Below the pieces are notes generated by a model, which saw only the letters and a program-made list of their open reading frames with translations, made no database searches and was not told where the DNA came from. DNA of 31,362 nt from a virus. Location of the stretch: IMG/VR virus record IMGVR_UViG_3300044640_000276, positions 1-31,362 of that record; one strand, written 5' to 3'. Positions within the stretch are counted from its first letter, which is position 1, and every line of letters starts with the position of its first letter. Below are positions 15,131-22,681 of the stretch, piece by piece. The translations under genes were made by a program, and so were the position numbers.

Positions 15131-16333
15131 TTAATAAATATGATAGTTCCCTTGATTTGGATTATCCAAGTGGTAGATGACATTATACCTAATCGCATCA
15201 ATAATGTGATTCCATGCATCAAGATACAATTTAGATGCCTTATTTAAATAAACATAATTGTTAAATTCTTTGGCAATATTCTGTGATTGTGGATCTACAA
15301 TTATTTGATAGTCTTGCATTCTTACTATACCTGATTCAATTGTGCCTTTCTTTACTGGTTGAATGTTAATGCCTTGATAGCGCAGGTCATCAATCAATCT
15401 AGGCTCTGCCGAATCAGCAATTATTAAACCGCTATTGCATTTATCTTTAATTAGTGAGGCAAGAATGTGTGTTTTTAATCCACGCTCATATATTACCTCC
15501 TTAACGTAGATTATCTTTCTTGACTTATCTATTGCCACCTCAGCTAGAGCATCTGGATCTATTGAGAAACCAAAGTCCATACCGTATGAAGTCTGCAATT
15601 GGTTAGGATTAAACGTGCCAAACTGCCAATTTGTAAACACAACTCCTTCTGCCTTGTCTAACCATCCCCCAAGTATTGCGTGTTGATATTTTTTTGGATT
15701 GGTTTCCTTAATCCTTTGTACCTCATCTAAAAATGATTGGTCTAAATGCTCAATATTATCTTCGTAGGTTGTATGGATATAAGTAACGTTTCCCTTTACC
15801 CCATTAAATCCACCTTCGACTCCAGCTTGCTCAAAGAATCTTTTATAAATCCAATGCTCTTTTGTCGTTGGATTGAAAATAATAATAATTCGGTTCTGAA
15901 CCCCCTTCTGTCTAACCGATAAGTTAATCTTATCAAATGTAGCCTCCTCCGTTAATTCCTCTGCCTCCTCAAGCACCCAATCCGTTACACCTTGTAATGA
16001 CTTTAGATTTGCAGTTTGATCGCCTGACGATGTCTTTAACCCCCTAAATATTATTTCGCTTTTTGATTGCAGATTTACAATATCGGTTTTTGTTACTTCA
16101 AATTTATCTTCGGATTCCAGCAGTTGAATCTTTTCTTGGAACTCTGGAATGATTGACAAGTGCGCCGATGTCATTGTCTGCCGTGTGAAAAGAATTTTAT
16201 GCCCCTTTTCAAATGATAGTAAACTTGTAAAAGTTCCAACCCCAAATGATTTTGAGCTTCCCCGACCTCCTGATATTATAAAGTATCGAGTATCATTAAA
16301 TAATGCTTTCCATTTATTGTTTAGAAGAATCAT
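15131..16333 (-). CDS. terL: Terminase large subunit
   Basis: This 400-residue protein has an N-terminal ATPase and C-terminal nuclease. Walker A is GGRGSSKS (residues 22-29), Walker B WVLEEAEEL (119-127, with catalytic Glu) and the coupling motif FNPTT (153-157). Nuclease acidic residues are in YGMDFGFS (D253), LIIADSAEP (D307) and WNHIIDAIRY (D379). This is the PBSX/terminase-3 type that translocates DNA into the prohead and cuts concatemers. The start overlaps the terS end by 20 bp. No intein, truncation or missing motif was seen. Confidence 0.95.
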   Translation of the reverse strand: MILLNNKWKALFNDTRYFIISGGRGSSKSFGVGTFTSLLSFEKGHKILFTRQTMTSAHLSIIPEFQEKIQLLESEDKFEVTKTDIVNLQSKSEIIFRGLKTSSGDQTANLKSLQGVTDWVLEEAEELTEEATFDKINLSVRQKGVQNRIIIIFNPTTKEHWIYKRFFEQAGVEGGFNGVKGNVTYIHTTYEDNIEHLDQSFLDEVQRIKETNPKKYQHAILGGWLDKAEGVVFTNWQFGTFNPNQLQTSYGMDFGFSIDPDALAEVAIDKSRKIIYVKEVIYERGLKTHILASLIKDKCNSGLIIADSAEPRLIDDLRYQGINIQPVKKGTIESGIVRMQDYQIIVDPQSQNIAKEFNNYVYLNKASKLYLDAWNHIIDAIRYNVIYHLDNPNQGNYHIY

Positions 16334-16688
16334 CCTTGAATTTCACCAAATCACTAAGGTTAAAATCTTTTACTTCGTGTGTATTATTGCTTTCAACGTG
16401 CGTCATTGATAACTGCTTTAATTCGTCTGGCGATGCAATCAGCTTCATCAATCCCATCTGTAAGGTTGGATTCTCTGACTTATACCATTTAGAACGCATT
16501 GATACCTTAATCTCTGTCTTTACTTTTGTAAGCGCATCTTTTATGGTGTCTAATTTTTCTAATTCGAGATTGTAAAACGTTGCTCTTGAACACGGAAGGT
16601 ATGCGATGACATCGTCAATAAAGAATAGTTTGTTTTTCTCAATTGCCTCTAATGCTTTTGTTTCTAATTCTTTTGGATTATACGCCAT
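16314..16688 (-). CDS. terS: Terminase small subunit
   Basis: This 124-residue protein has an N-terminal helix-turn-helix ([19 protein letters not shown]), a middle helical region ([18 protein letters not shown]) and a charged C-terminus. It sits directly before terL with an overlap, as small terminase subunits do, and would recognise the phage packaging site and recruit TerL. Its start overlaps the methyltransferase gene by 11 bp, so no separate promoter is visible. Confidence 0.85.
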   Translation of the reverse strand: MAYNPKELETKALEAIEKNKLFFIDDVIAYLPCSRATFYNLELEKLDTIKDALTKVKTEIKVSMRSKWYKSENPTLQMGLMKLIASPDELKQLSMTHVESNNTHEVKDFNLSDLVKFKDDSSKQ

Positions 16689-17775
16689 AAGGTTGTCCGT
16701 TCTTTTTAATTACTAATGTTGAATCTAATTTTTGCATTCGGTCGACAATTACTTGACAATACTTTGGGTCAAACTCCATCAAATAAGATTTTATTCCTAA
16801 TTGTTCGGCAGTAACCATTGTAACACCAGAACCACCAAATAAATCTGCTATTGTTTTAATTTTATCTTTAGTTTTATCAATACACCACTTTACTAATGAA
16901 ACAGGTTTTTGAGTTGGATGCACTCGATTTGTTTTTTCAGATGCTTGAGTAAATTGTCTTACAACAGATCTAATATTTGTCCAAGCTAATTCGCAATCTG
17001 TTTGGTCGCTTCCTCCATTATTTTTATCCCAAACAAGCCAGCACTCACTATCAGGTAAGTTGCTTGAGTAATAATTTGCACCCCACCAAATGTGATGTGA
17101 TTTAGGATACATTGAATAAATTAAATTAAAACTATCTCTTGCAACATCCGTATTGTCATCTCCTAAAATATCGGTTCCGTATTTTTCTTTTAATACTCCA
17201 GATTTACTTACCGCGTTCATTCCATAAGGAGGATCTGTATGAATTAAATCAGGAATAATTCCGCTCATCAATTTGTCAATATCTTGTACGGATGTTGAAT
17301 CTCCGCACATTAATCTATGCTCTCCTATTTCAAATAAATCCCCAATTACAATATCTGTTTCTATTACATTTGGGGCATCGTAATTATCTTCTTCTGCCGT
17401 TCCTTCGTCTTTAATATCAAATACTGGCAAATCTAATCCCCATGCTTCAAGCTCATCTGTATCCCATTCGTTGGCAATCATATCCCAGTCCCATTCGCCT
17501 CCGCTTGTATTATCCTTAATAAGAAATTCTCTCTGTTTCTCCTCTGATAAATCGGTAACAATAACTGGTATCTCTTTAATGCCAGCTTCTTTGCAAGCTC
17601 TGTACCGCATATTTCCCCCTAAAATAATCATGTCCTTATTAACCACAATCGGTCTGATATCTAACATCTCAGGAAAATCCTTAATCGACTGAACTAACTT
17701 CTTAAATTTATCATCCTTAATTAATCTAGGATTATTAGGATTTAATTTAATGTCAGATATTTTCTTTATTTCCAT
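16678..17775 (-). CDS. ParB-domain / DNA methyltransferase fusion
   Basis: Start chosen at [17 protein letters not shown] (365 residues); a longer frame reaches 17817 but its first 14 residues are not typical. Residues about 1-95 form a ParB/Srx-like domain with [15 protein letters not shown] (GxxRxxA motif, 53-60). Residues about 140-365 form an N4-cytosine/N6-adenine methyltransferase: catalytic DPPY at 181-184, HPTQKP at 286-291 and SAM-binding DLFGGSG at 311-317. Catalytic motif before SAM motif is the beta-class order. No restriction enzyme is nearby, so it is probably an orphan that protects phage DNA or marks packaging/replication sites. ParB-methylase fusions are known in phages. Confidence 0.9.
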   Translation of the reverse strand: MEIKKISDIKLNPNNPRLIKDDKFKKLVQSIKDFPEMLDIRPIVVNKDMIILGGNMRYRACKEAGIKEIPVIVTDLSEEKQREFLIKDNTSGGEWDWDMIANEWDTDELEAWGLDLPVFDIKDEGTAEEDNYDAPNVIETDIVIGDLFEIGEHRLMCGDSTSVQDIDKLMSGIIPDLIHTDPPYGMNAVSKSGVLKEKYGTDILGDDNTDVARDSFNLIYSMYPKSHHIWWGANYYSSNLPDSECWLVWDKNNGGSDQTDCELAWTNIRSVVRQFTQASEKTNRVHPTQKPVSLVKWCIDKTKDKIKTIADLFGGSGVTMVTAEQLGIKSYLMEFDPKYCQVIVDRMQKLDSTLVIKKNGQPYGV

Positions 17776-17780
17776 TGTAT

Positions 17781-17963
17781 TTATATAAGGTACATTTCCT
17801 CTTTGACAAGTTTCCAATAAATCTTGTCATCTATTTTTAACTTCTGATCAATAACTAATTCAATAATGTATAAGCCACATTGAATAGCCATTGCTTTGGT
17901 GCCTGTATAATAAAGGCAATTTATAAATATCTCCCTTGCTTTTTCGTTAGGCTTCATTATCAT
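17781..17963 (-). CDS. Small helical protein, unknown function
   Basis: This 60-residue protein begins [19 protein letters not shown] (a second ATG at 17957 would give MKPNEKA) and continues [16 protein letters not shown] with an acidic-basic end ([12 protein letters not shown]). Similar short proteins with a KAxEIF...AxxCxxYxIxxxI pattern are widespread in Bacteroidota phages without known function. It overlaps the upstream gene by 17 bp. Confidence 0.6.
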   Translation of the reverse strand: MIMKPNEKAREIFINCLYYTGTKAMAIQCGLYIIELVIDQKLKIDDKIYWKLVKEEMYLI

Positions 17964-18321
17964 GCTCCATATAAACGCTGCGTAGCTTGCCTATCGTATC
18001 TCTCCAGCATGAATCACATGATGTTTGTTGCAAATTAACTTTAAACACATTAAAATATATTTTAGCCAATTCTTGTTGCATCATTGGTGTAATGGTTTCA
18101 TGATTTTCTGCAAAGAATAAATCTAAATACTTATAGTCCTCTATTGATAAACATTCAGGATTATTATAAGGAAATAATTTATTAAGGATTTCCTTTCTTT
18201 TATCGCATCCGCAATCAAAACCAATTGCTTCCGCTAACTTGTCAACACCAGCTTTAATGCCTGTTGCTTCTGTGAACTTTTCTATTGAATCTCCAAGTCC
18301 TTGTGATTTTCTTTTGCCCAT
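17947..18321 (-). CDS. Phage protein with CGC and CxxC motifs, unknown function
   Basis: This 124-residue protein starts MGKRKSQGLGDSIEKFTEATG, then has GFDCGCDKRKEILNKLFPY, a helical middle and QQTSCDSCWRDTIGKL near its end. The two cysteine pairs (CGC and CDSC) could hold a zinc ion. It overlaps the end of the sigma-like gene by 40 bp and lies between that gene and the methyltransferase. I recognise the pattern from Bacteroidota phages, where it is a conserved hypothetical protein near packaging genes. Confidence 0.65.
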   Translation of the reverse strand: MGKRKSQGLGDSIEKFTEATGIKAGVDKLAEAIGFDCGCDKRKEILNKLFPYNNPECLSIEDYKYLDLFFAENHETITPMMQQELAKIYFNVFKVNLQQTSCDSCWRDTIGKLRSVYMEHDNEA

Positions 18322-18761
18322 AGTTGTAATTTGTTTTTACAATTTCTAATTGTGTTATAAATACTTGTAAATGAAATGCCTGATTCTCTCGACATTTTAC
18401 GCATTGATATTCCTTTTTTTAAGTAAACAGAGAATAGCATTTGATCGTAATAATCCCAAGTTGATATGTAATCAAAATATGGTTTAGTGGATTCAATAAT
18501 TAAATCTTCTGAATCATATTCTGTTAATAAGTATTCTATTTCTTTTGTAAACTCTACCTTTATTATTTTTACTCTTAATAAATCAGCAGTCAAACTTCTT
18601 AACGTGTAATAGAAATATGCCTCATTAATATCTTTGTTTTTATCAATGATTTTAATGTAAGCTTCTTGTACAATGTCTTCGGCATAGGTCAACTCCCCAA
18701 ACTTTCGAACAATGTTTATCCAATGTCTGTGCCGTTTAACAAGGTGATTTATTCCGTTCAC
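18282..18761 (-). CDS. Sigma-70-family-like transcription factor
   Basis: This 159-residue protein starts at GTG (18761), overlapping the stop of the preceding tiny gene in GTGA. Residues about 10-60 resemble region 2 (LTYAEDIVQEAYIKIIDKNK, with the YAEDIVQEAY signature of ECF-type sigma factors). Residues about 118-150 form a region 4 helix-turn-helix (SMRKMSRESGISFTSIYNT). It lacks a long region 3, like small ECF sigmas. It lies just before the packaging and structural genes, so it may direct late transcription. The acidic middle part is divergent, so core-binding ability is not proven. Confidence 0.75.
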   Translation of the reverse strand: MNGINHLVKRHRHWINIVRKFGELTYAEDIVQEAYIKIIDKNKDINEAYFYYTLRSLTADLLRVKIIKVEFTKEIEYLLTEYDSEDLIIESTKPYFDYISTWDYYDQMLFSVYLKKGISMRKMSRESGISFTSIYNTIRNCKNKLQLWAKENHKDLEIQ

Positions 18762-18853
18762 TCTTTATTTTTTAGAATTAGGACTATATAAATTAGTATA
18801 AATACAATGTACAAAATGCCTATGAAAATACCAGTAACTACAAGACTATCCAT
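18758..18853 (-). CDS. Tiny membrane protein
   Basis: A 31-residue frame fills the space between the DUF3310 and sigma-like genes. Its ATG overlaps the end of DUF3310 by 8 bp and its TGA overlaps the sigma GTG (GTGA). The product is nearly one membrane helix (GIFIGILYIVFILIYIVLIL) with a short charged end. The two coupled junctions make it likely to be translated. Function unknown. Confidence 0.55.
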   Translation of the reverse strand: MDSLVVTGIFIGILYIVFILIYIVLILKNKE

Positions 18854-19118
18854 TGTGTTTGTTTATTTCGTGTTCTAAATACCAAATTGCTTTTAAAAGG
18901 TCTTGTTTTTGATTGCCTTTTTTATCAGATCTCAAAATATACTTTATTGCGTTCCCAGTATTAAAACTTAAACCAAAGTCATCTATGATGTCAATTACCT
19001 CAAATTGGTTGCCCTGATAATGCGGAGGCGAATTAACTAAGTCTACTTTTACTGGTTCTTGTATATCTTCTATAATAACTGGAATGTCATCCCATACTTT
19101 TTCGACAAACTTTTCCAT
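18846..19118 (-). CDS. DUF3310 protein (small phage protein)
   Basis: This 90-residue protein has NSPPHYQGNQFEVIDIIDDFG at about 30-50 and the end motif FNTGNAIKYILRSDKKGNQ, then DLLKAIWYLEHEI. SPPHY...FEVID plus GNAIKYILR and D-L-KA-WYL are hallmarks of DUF3310, common in phages and once called nucleotide kinase-like. The biochemical role is unsettled. It ends the run of small early genes before the sigma-like factor. Confidence 0.85.
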   Translation of the reverse strand: MEKFVEKVWDDIPVIIEDIQEPVKVDLVNSPPHYQGNQFEVIDIIDDFGLSFNTGNAIKYILRSDKKGNQKQDLLKAIWYLEHEINKHNG

Positions 19119-19119
19119 C

Positions 19120-19332
19120 TTAATCTAACAAATTAGATATTAAACTTCTTTCTAGGCAATCTTCTGCATTAGACGCTGAACGATTAAAGGCTACTTTAAG
19201 TTCTAACTCTGTAAATAACAAAGTGTTGTATTGTCCGTTGTAATTTAATATAACAGCATAGTATTCATCCTTTGCCGCTTTTCGTTTGTCCTTGTTAACA
19301 ATTCTTTTAACTTGTCCTACTCTTGCTTTCAT
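19120..19332 (-). CDS. Small protein of unknown function
   Basis: This 70-residue protein is basic at its start (MKARVGQVKRIVNKDKRKAA) and then beta-like (YYAVILNYNGQYNTLLFTE), with an acidic end (AEDCLERSLISNLLD). One base separates it from DUF3310. No family recognised. Confidence 0.5.
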   Translation of the reverse strand: MKARVGQVKRIVNKDKRKAAKDEYYAVILNYNGQYNTLLFTELELKVAFNRSASNAEDCLERSLISNLLD

Positions 19333-19343
19333 TTTATAAATAA

Positions 19344-19538
19344 TTATTTTAAAGAATCTAGTGTTTCGTTAAATGTAATAATTGATATAACTGATTTGTT
19401 AACAAATGCACAAGTTCCTTCGTTATTCCCTTGTTGTTCAATAGTCTGAGATAGTTCTGCAATTTTTTCTTGGTCAACCCAACTTCTTAAAATATCTCCG
19501 TCTTTCGTTCTTGTGGTAATCTTTACAAATTTTTTCAT
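19344..19538 (-). CDS. Small protein of unknown function
   Basis: Start chosen at MKKFVKITTRTKDGDILR (64 residues); the longer frame to 19586 adds a Lys-rich stretch from the A/T-rich spacer. It shows a strand-rich start and an acidic helix (QEKIAELSQTIEQQGNNEG). No family recognised. Confidence 0.45.
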   Translation of the reverse strand: MKKFVKITTRTKDGDILRSWVDQEKIAELSQTIEQQGNNEGTCAFVNKSVISIITFNETLDSLK

Positions 19539-19596
19539 GATATTTTTTTTATGTTTTAAATCTAAAAAGTTTTTTTTAATTAACAAAGCTAACTAC

Positions 19597-19941
19597 CTAA
19601 AAATCAATATCTAAGCCGTAAGATTTTAGTAAAATATTAAGCTGGGTGTTTAATCCTTCGTGCTTTATGTCATCCATGTCTGTCATCTTTAAACCTAGCT
19701 TAAAGAATTTAAGCATTAAATCTCCAGCCATAACGTGTTGATCTACTACTTCTTCCTCTGTACAATTTGCGTAAATCTTATCTGTTAGTGCAAGTAATTC
19801 GTTTAATAAGTTTTTGCTTTTAAATTTAAGAGATTGCTTATTGTATATTGATTGATGAAAATCATTTTCAATGTGATCAATTAAAGCGTTTGTTAACCCT
19901 GCATATATTACAAAGGTTTCCTTTTCTGTTAACTTTTTCAT
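19597..19941 (-). CDS. Helical phage protein, unknown function
   Basis: This 114-residue protein is helical (LTEKETFVIYAGLTNALIDH, then KNLLNELLALTDKIYANCT). It starts in an ATGA overlap with the upstream 73-residue gene. No motif identified. The downstream spacer at 19539-19596 is A/T-rich with no structure that I can see. Confidence 0.55.
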   Translation of the reverse strand: MKKLTEKETFVIYAGLTNALIDHIENDFHQSIYNKQSLKFKSKNLLNELLALTDKIYANCTEEEVVDQHVMAGDLMLKFFKLGLKMTDMDDIKHEGLNTQLNILLKSYGLDIDF

Positions 19942-20159
19942 TTGTTTTGGTTTAGTTTATCTTTAATCATTTTAACCTTTAAAAAGCTAAGTAGCTGCAA
20001 GTATCCTTCGCAATTTAACAATCTTTCACGATTGGTTTGCAAGTTCTTAGCTAAATCGTTTATAAATATTCCGTTGCCTAAGTCAAGCTCCGTGTTTGGT
20101 TCTACTATTTGTGCATCTATCCAGTCTATCGCATGTTGGTAATTACTCGGAATCTTCAT
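19938..20159 (-). CDS. Small protein of unknown function
   Basis: This 73-residue protein has MKIPSNYQHAIDWIDAQIVE, then LGNGIFINDLAKNLQTNR and a Leu-rich helix. It overlaps the RusA gene end by 17 bp and the next gene by 4 bp. The LAKNLQTNRERLL stretch could be a helix-turn-helix but is not strong. Function unknown. Confidence 0.5.
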   Translation of the reverse strand: MKIPSNYQHAIDWIDAQIVEPNTELDLGNGIFINDLAKNLQTNRERLLNCEGYLQLLSFLKVKMIKDKLNQNK

Positions 20160-20487
20160 AAATAAATATTTCTATTCGTGGATTTAACTTGTCTATTTTT
20201 TTAATCATTACCAGCCTTACACATAGCCTATCATTGGCTATAATACCACAGCTCTGCAAGCAATCTAAAATAACCTTTGCTGCGTTGTCTAGGTCCGATC
20301 TGTTAGACTGAAAGTAAACAATAATGTTTACACCAAACTCCACATTAATCGTATCGTGGACCGTCAGCGTTTGCAATCTAAAGCTCTCTTCGTACTGGAG
20401 TAATTGCTTTGACTTGTAAAGCCTATTATTGCCGATACGATATCCGTTTGATTTACTAGGCACTTGGCCGTAGATTGTAAAGTTCAT
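20143..20487 (-). CDS. rusA: RusA-family Holliday junction resolvase
   Basis: This 114-residue protein begins MNFTIYGQVPSKSNGYRIGN and contains QSNRSDLDNAAKVILDCLQ and IIANDRLCVRLVMIKK. The RSDLDNAxKxxLDxL segment with its Asp residues (near 70-80) and the following N-D-x are the catalytic signature of RusA resolvases. It cuts branched DNA made during phage recombination and replication, before packaging. It sits with replication genes, and its start overlaps the upstream gene by 4 bp. Confidence 0.9.
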   Translation of the reverse strand: MNFTIYGQVPSKSNGYRIGNNRLYKSKQLLQYEESFRLQTLTVHDTINVEFGVNIIVYFQSNRSDLDNAAKVILDCLQSCGIIANDRLCVRLVMIKKIDKLNPRIEIFIYEDSE

Positions 20488-20756
20488 ATCTCGCTGGAAT
20501 AAAGTAAAGCCTCTTTCTTTAACTGCCTCCGCATCCTAAAATATTTATTCTTCTTTGCGCTATCGTAAATTTTAGTCGAATAAAATCCATAGCTAGTATT
20601 GTAAATCATAACCGTTCTTTGGCATTCACATTTAATATTTATCGAATGTATATTATCAGTTCTCAAAAACATCTTATCCACAAAGTCAAGATCGTAATTA
20701 TGTTGGCAACTTGGACAAGTTAATTTGTGGTCCGTTAATCTTGGGTATCTAGCCAT
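20484..20756 (-). CDS. Zinc-ribbon-like small protein
   Basis: Start chosen at MARYPRLTDHKLTCPSCQHN (90 residues), where the ATG overlaps the preceding stop as TAATG; a longer frame to 20819 exists. It has CPSC near residue 14 and a second pair CECQ near residue 50, so it is likely a zinc ribbon. The end is basic (KNKYFRMRRQLKKEALL). It may bind DNA or RNA; partner and role unknown. Confidence 0.6.
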   Translation of the reverse strand: MARYPRLTDHKLTCPSCQHNYDLDFVDKMFLRTDNIHSINIKCECQRTVMIYNTSYGFYSTKIYDSAKKNKYFRMRRQLKKEALLYSSEI

Positions 20757-20974
20757 TATTGCTTTATAATTAAAATTCCACTCTTTGTATATCTGCCTTC
20801 TTCCAGTTTGCCATTCCAAACATCTGTATCAACTTCCATTTGAAAAATAGGTTTGTTAGATTTTAAAACAAATTCTTGTTCTATATGCTTAATTTCTTTA
20901 GTTAGCAAGTTATATATCACCATACCAGTAAAGCCAATAATAACGCAGAACGTTAGTAATTTTATATATTTCAT
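20756..20974 (-). CDS. Small membrane-anchored protein
   Basis: This 72-residue protein has one N-terminal hydrophobic helix (LLTFCVIIGFTGMVIYNLL) and a soluble, acidic-to-neutral tail (EGRYTKSGILIIKQ). Its start and stop overlap both neighbours (ATGA and TAATG). A cell-envelope location is likely; the function is unknown. Confidence 0.55.
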   Translation of the reverse strand: MKYIKLLTFCVIIGFTGMVIYNLLTKEIKHIEQEFVLKSNKPIFQMEVDTDVWNGKLEEGRYTKSGILIIKQ

Positions 20975-21726
20975 GATTCTATAGGTTTAATTTTACCTTC
21001 ATTATCTATTTTGCTTTCAAAATCTACCAAGCTAATAATAAATTCTTTATAAGCCTGTGTCTTGCAAGCCAACTTTAATTCTTCGCCTTGCAAATGTTTT
21101 AACTTATTTGCAATCCTTATCTTATCTTCTAATGGAGTTGTGTAAATGTTAAACTCTCTTAAATAATCGTAAAGAACATGCAACCCTCCAGCAATCCAAA
21201 CAAACTCTTTTCTTGCCTCCTGAGCCTTCCTAATTTCATCTGCGTACATATTAGCATTTTGAATACTTTGAGCCTTTAAAACGCTATCGCTGGGCTTAGG
21301 TTTGGGTTCATCTTCTTGCTTTGCAATTGATCTGGTTTCTGCTCTGGCATAATCTAGGTAAGCGTTTACGATTCTGGCAAAGTATTCGCATGAAAAATTC
21401 TCATAAGTCTTTACATCTACGGTAAATCTTCCAGCAACTGCAAGTTCAAAAGCTAATTTAATTTCTGCAATTGTTTGATTTGCAAAGTTTGTCTTTATAA
21501 AATTAATTAGTACAAGCTTTTCTTCGTCTGTTGGTAGGTTGTTTCCCCGCAGTCCTACAAGAATCATTACATAGCGCAGCACTTGCTTTAGGTCTTCTTC
21601 ATTCTGGCTTCTAATAGTTATACCATTTTGTGCAGTAATAATTGCTAGGCTTTGTCCTCTACCACTTTCTAAGGGCTTCCATTCTTGCAGCCGAAGTTCC
21701 GAGTTGTTTGTCGTTTGAATTTCCAT
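20971..21726 (-). CDS. Replication-module protein, possible helicase loader
   Basis: Start chosen at MEIQTTNNSELRLQEWKPLE (251 residues); the longer frame to 21840 runs through the upstream gene. The helical core LKQVLRYVMILVGLRGNNLP, TDEEKLVLINFIKTNFANQ and FSCEYFARIVNAYLDYARAE is shared by proteins that follow the replication initiator in Bacteroidota phages. Because no helicase gene is visible, it may load the host helicase onto the origin, but no ATPase motif was seen. It overlaps the upstream initiator gene by 68 bp. Confidence 0.5.
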   Translation of the reverse strand: MEIQTTNNSELRLQEWKPLESGRGQSLAIITAQNGITIRSQNEEDLKQVLRYVMILVGLRGNNLPTDEEKLVLINFIKTNFANQTIAEIKLAFELAVAGRFTVDVKTYENFSCEYFARIVNAYLDYARAETRSIAKQEDEPKPKPSDSVLKAQSIQNANMYADEIRKAQEARKEFVWIAGGLHVLYDYLREFNIYTTPLEDKIRIANKLKHLQGEELKLACKTQAYKEFIISLVDFESKIDNEGKIKPIES

Positions 21727-22345
21727 TGTATTCTTTTTTAGGTTTAAATAATCCTTTCCAGTTTGATGCCATAGCAGAAGAAACCATTTCGGAAAATTCT
21801 TGGTCATCAGAATTATCCCATTTTTTAAGAAAAGCTTCAAAGCCTAATTTAGTATATTTTTCTTTCTTTTCTATTTTATAAGAAATCCATTTTTTTATTT
21901 CTTCAATCCTAAAATCACTATATTGGTAATTAGGTAAAATAGTATTAAAGTAAATAAGTATATCTATACTAGCAGTGCTTTGGACTTGCTTTGGTATGTG
22001 CTTTGTGTCGTGCTTCGACAATGCTTTGCCAAGTGCTTTGGTGTTTGCGTTGGTAAAATTTACCAGAGCAATTACATTAGCAGAGTATTGGTTTTTTGAT
22101 TTTTCAACCAATTTAATAAAACCGATTTCTACCAAATCTAATAAAGCAGAATGATAAGTTTTGTAATTTTTAATACCTACCGCTTCCATTACCATAGTAG
22201 TAGGTAGGCCAAACTTGTCTTTCCATCCTAGTCTATTGCAATGTTCAATAGCAAAAAAATAAATTGCTGCATGATTTGGCTTTAACTTATCTGGATTCTC
22301 AAAAGAGTAATCCCAGTAGTTGCGAGATAGTGAATAAATATCCAT
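21659..22345 (-). CDS. Winged-helix replication initiator-like protein carrying the origin
   Basis: Start chosen at MDIYSLSRNYWDYSFENPDK (228 residues; TGATG overlap with the upstream stop; another ATG lies at 22351). Residues about 1-95 contain a winged-helix pattern (HAAIYFFAIEHCNRLGWKDK, GLPTTMVMEAVGIKNYKTYH, ALLDLVEIGFIKLVEKSK). A linker at about 98-122 has degenerate four-residue repeats (TKAL, GKAL, SKHD, TKHI, PKQV). The C-terminal part is DnaD-like (SDFRIEEIKKWISYKIEKKE, FLKKWDN). This matches initiators of the phage O-protein plan. The linker DNA forms iterons (21976-22053). Role as origin-binding protein is inferred. Confidence 0.7.
   Translation of the reverse strand: MDIYSLSRNYWDYSFENPDKLKPNHAAIYFFAIEHCNRLGWKDKFGLPTTMVMEAVGIKNYKTYHSALLDLVEIGFIKLVEKSKNQYSANVIALVNFTNANTKALGKALSKHDTKHIPKQVQSTASIDILIYFNTILPNYQYSDFRIEEIKKWISYKIEKKEKYTKLGFEAFLKKWDNSDDQEFSEMVSSAMASNWKGLFKPKKEYNGNSNDKQLGTSAARMEALRKW
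21976..22065. other. Candidate replication origin: seven iterons plus palindrome
   Basis: Seven copies of TGCTTTGG or close variants start at 21976, 21987, 21999, 22011, 22022, 22034 and 22046, spaced 11, 12, 12, 11, 12 and 12 bases. The last is followed by, and partly overlaps, a perfect inverted repeat TGGTAAA-A-TTTACCA (22051-22065). An A/T-rich stretch lies on the other side (about 21900-21970). This matches the lambda type of origin inside an initiator gene. Confidence 0.65.
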
Positions 22346-22554
22346 CAGCATTCAATAGTAAAAGATAATTTAGAATCCAATAAATCATAATAATCTAGTG
22401 TAACTAAAAAATCAGTTTCTTCAAAATTAAATTCAAATTGTAAATTTAAATTTTTTCGCGATAAATCTAAATAAATTCTACCAAGTGCAAAATAATAAGC
22501 TGATCTACTTGGAGTACGGCCATTTGTTGTTCTAGAAAATAAATTAACTTCCAT
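22345..22554 (-). CDS. Small protein of unknown function
   Basis: This 69-residue protein has MEVNLFSRTTNGRTPSRSAY, then an acidic beta-like part (LQFEFNFEETDFLVTLDYYD). It lies between the structured spacer at 22555-22681 and the initiator gene, which it overlaps by one base (TGATG). No family recognised. Confidence 0.5.
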   Translation of the reverse strand: MEVNLFSRTTNGRTPSRSAYYFALGRIYLDLSRKNLNLQFEFNFEETDFLVTLDYYDLLDSKLSFTIEC

Positions 22555-22576
22555 GATATTGTATTAAAATAAAAAT

Positions 22577-22657
22577 GCCTCATAAATCAATTGGCTCACT
22601 ACTTCCAATGTCAATACAAGGCACTTAATTTTTTAAACCGCTATAATGTAGTGAGGC
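22577..22657 (-). promoter_or_regulatory. Structured leader, possible attenuator
   Basis: In the 127-bp spacer between two early genes, CTCACTAC (22595-22602) is the inverse of GTAGTGAG (22648-22655). GCCTCA (22577-22582) is the inverse of TGAGGC (22652-22657), so both left arms compete for the same right arm. On the minus strand the second pairing ends in GAGGC then ATTTTTATTTT, as in a terminator. The loops are long, so this is suggestive only. Confidence 0.3.
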
Positions 22658-22681
22658 GATTACGATTGCAATATAATACTT

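Noticed and set aside
18762-18845. tRNA gene in a short spacer
   Set aside because: No cloverleaf or TTCGA arm could be found; the spacer is filled by a membrane-helix mini-gene. No tRNA was seen elsewhere in the window.
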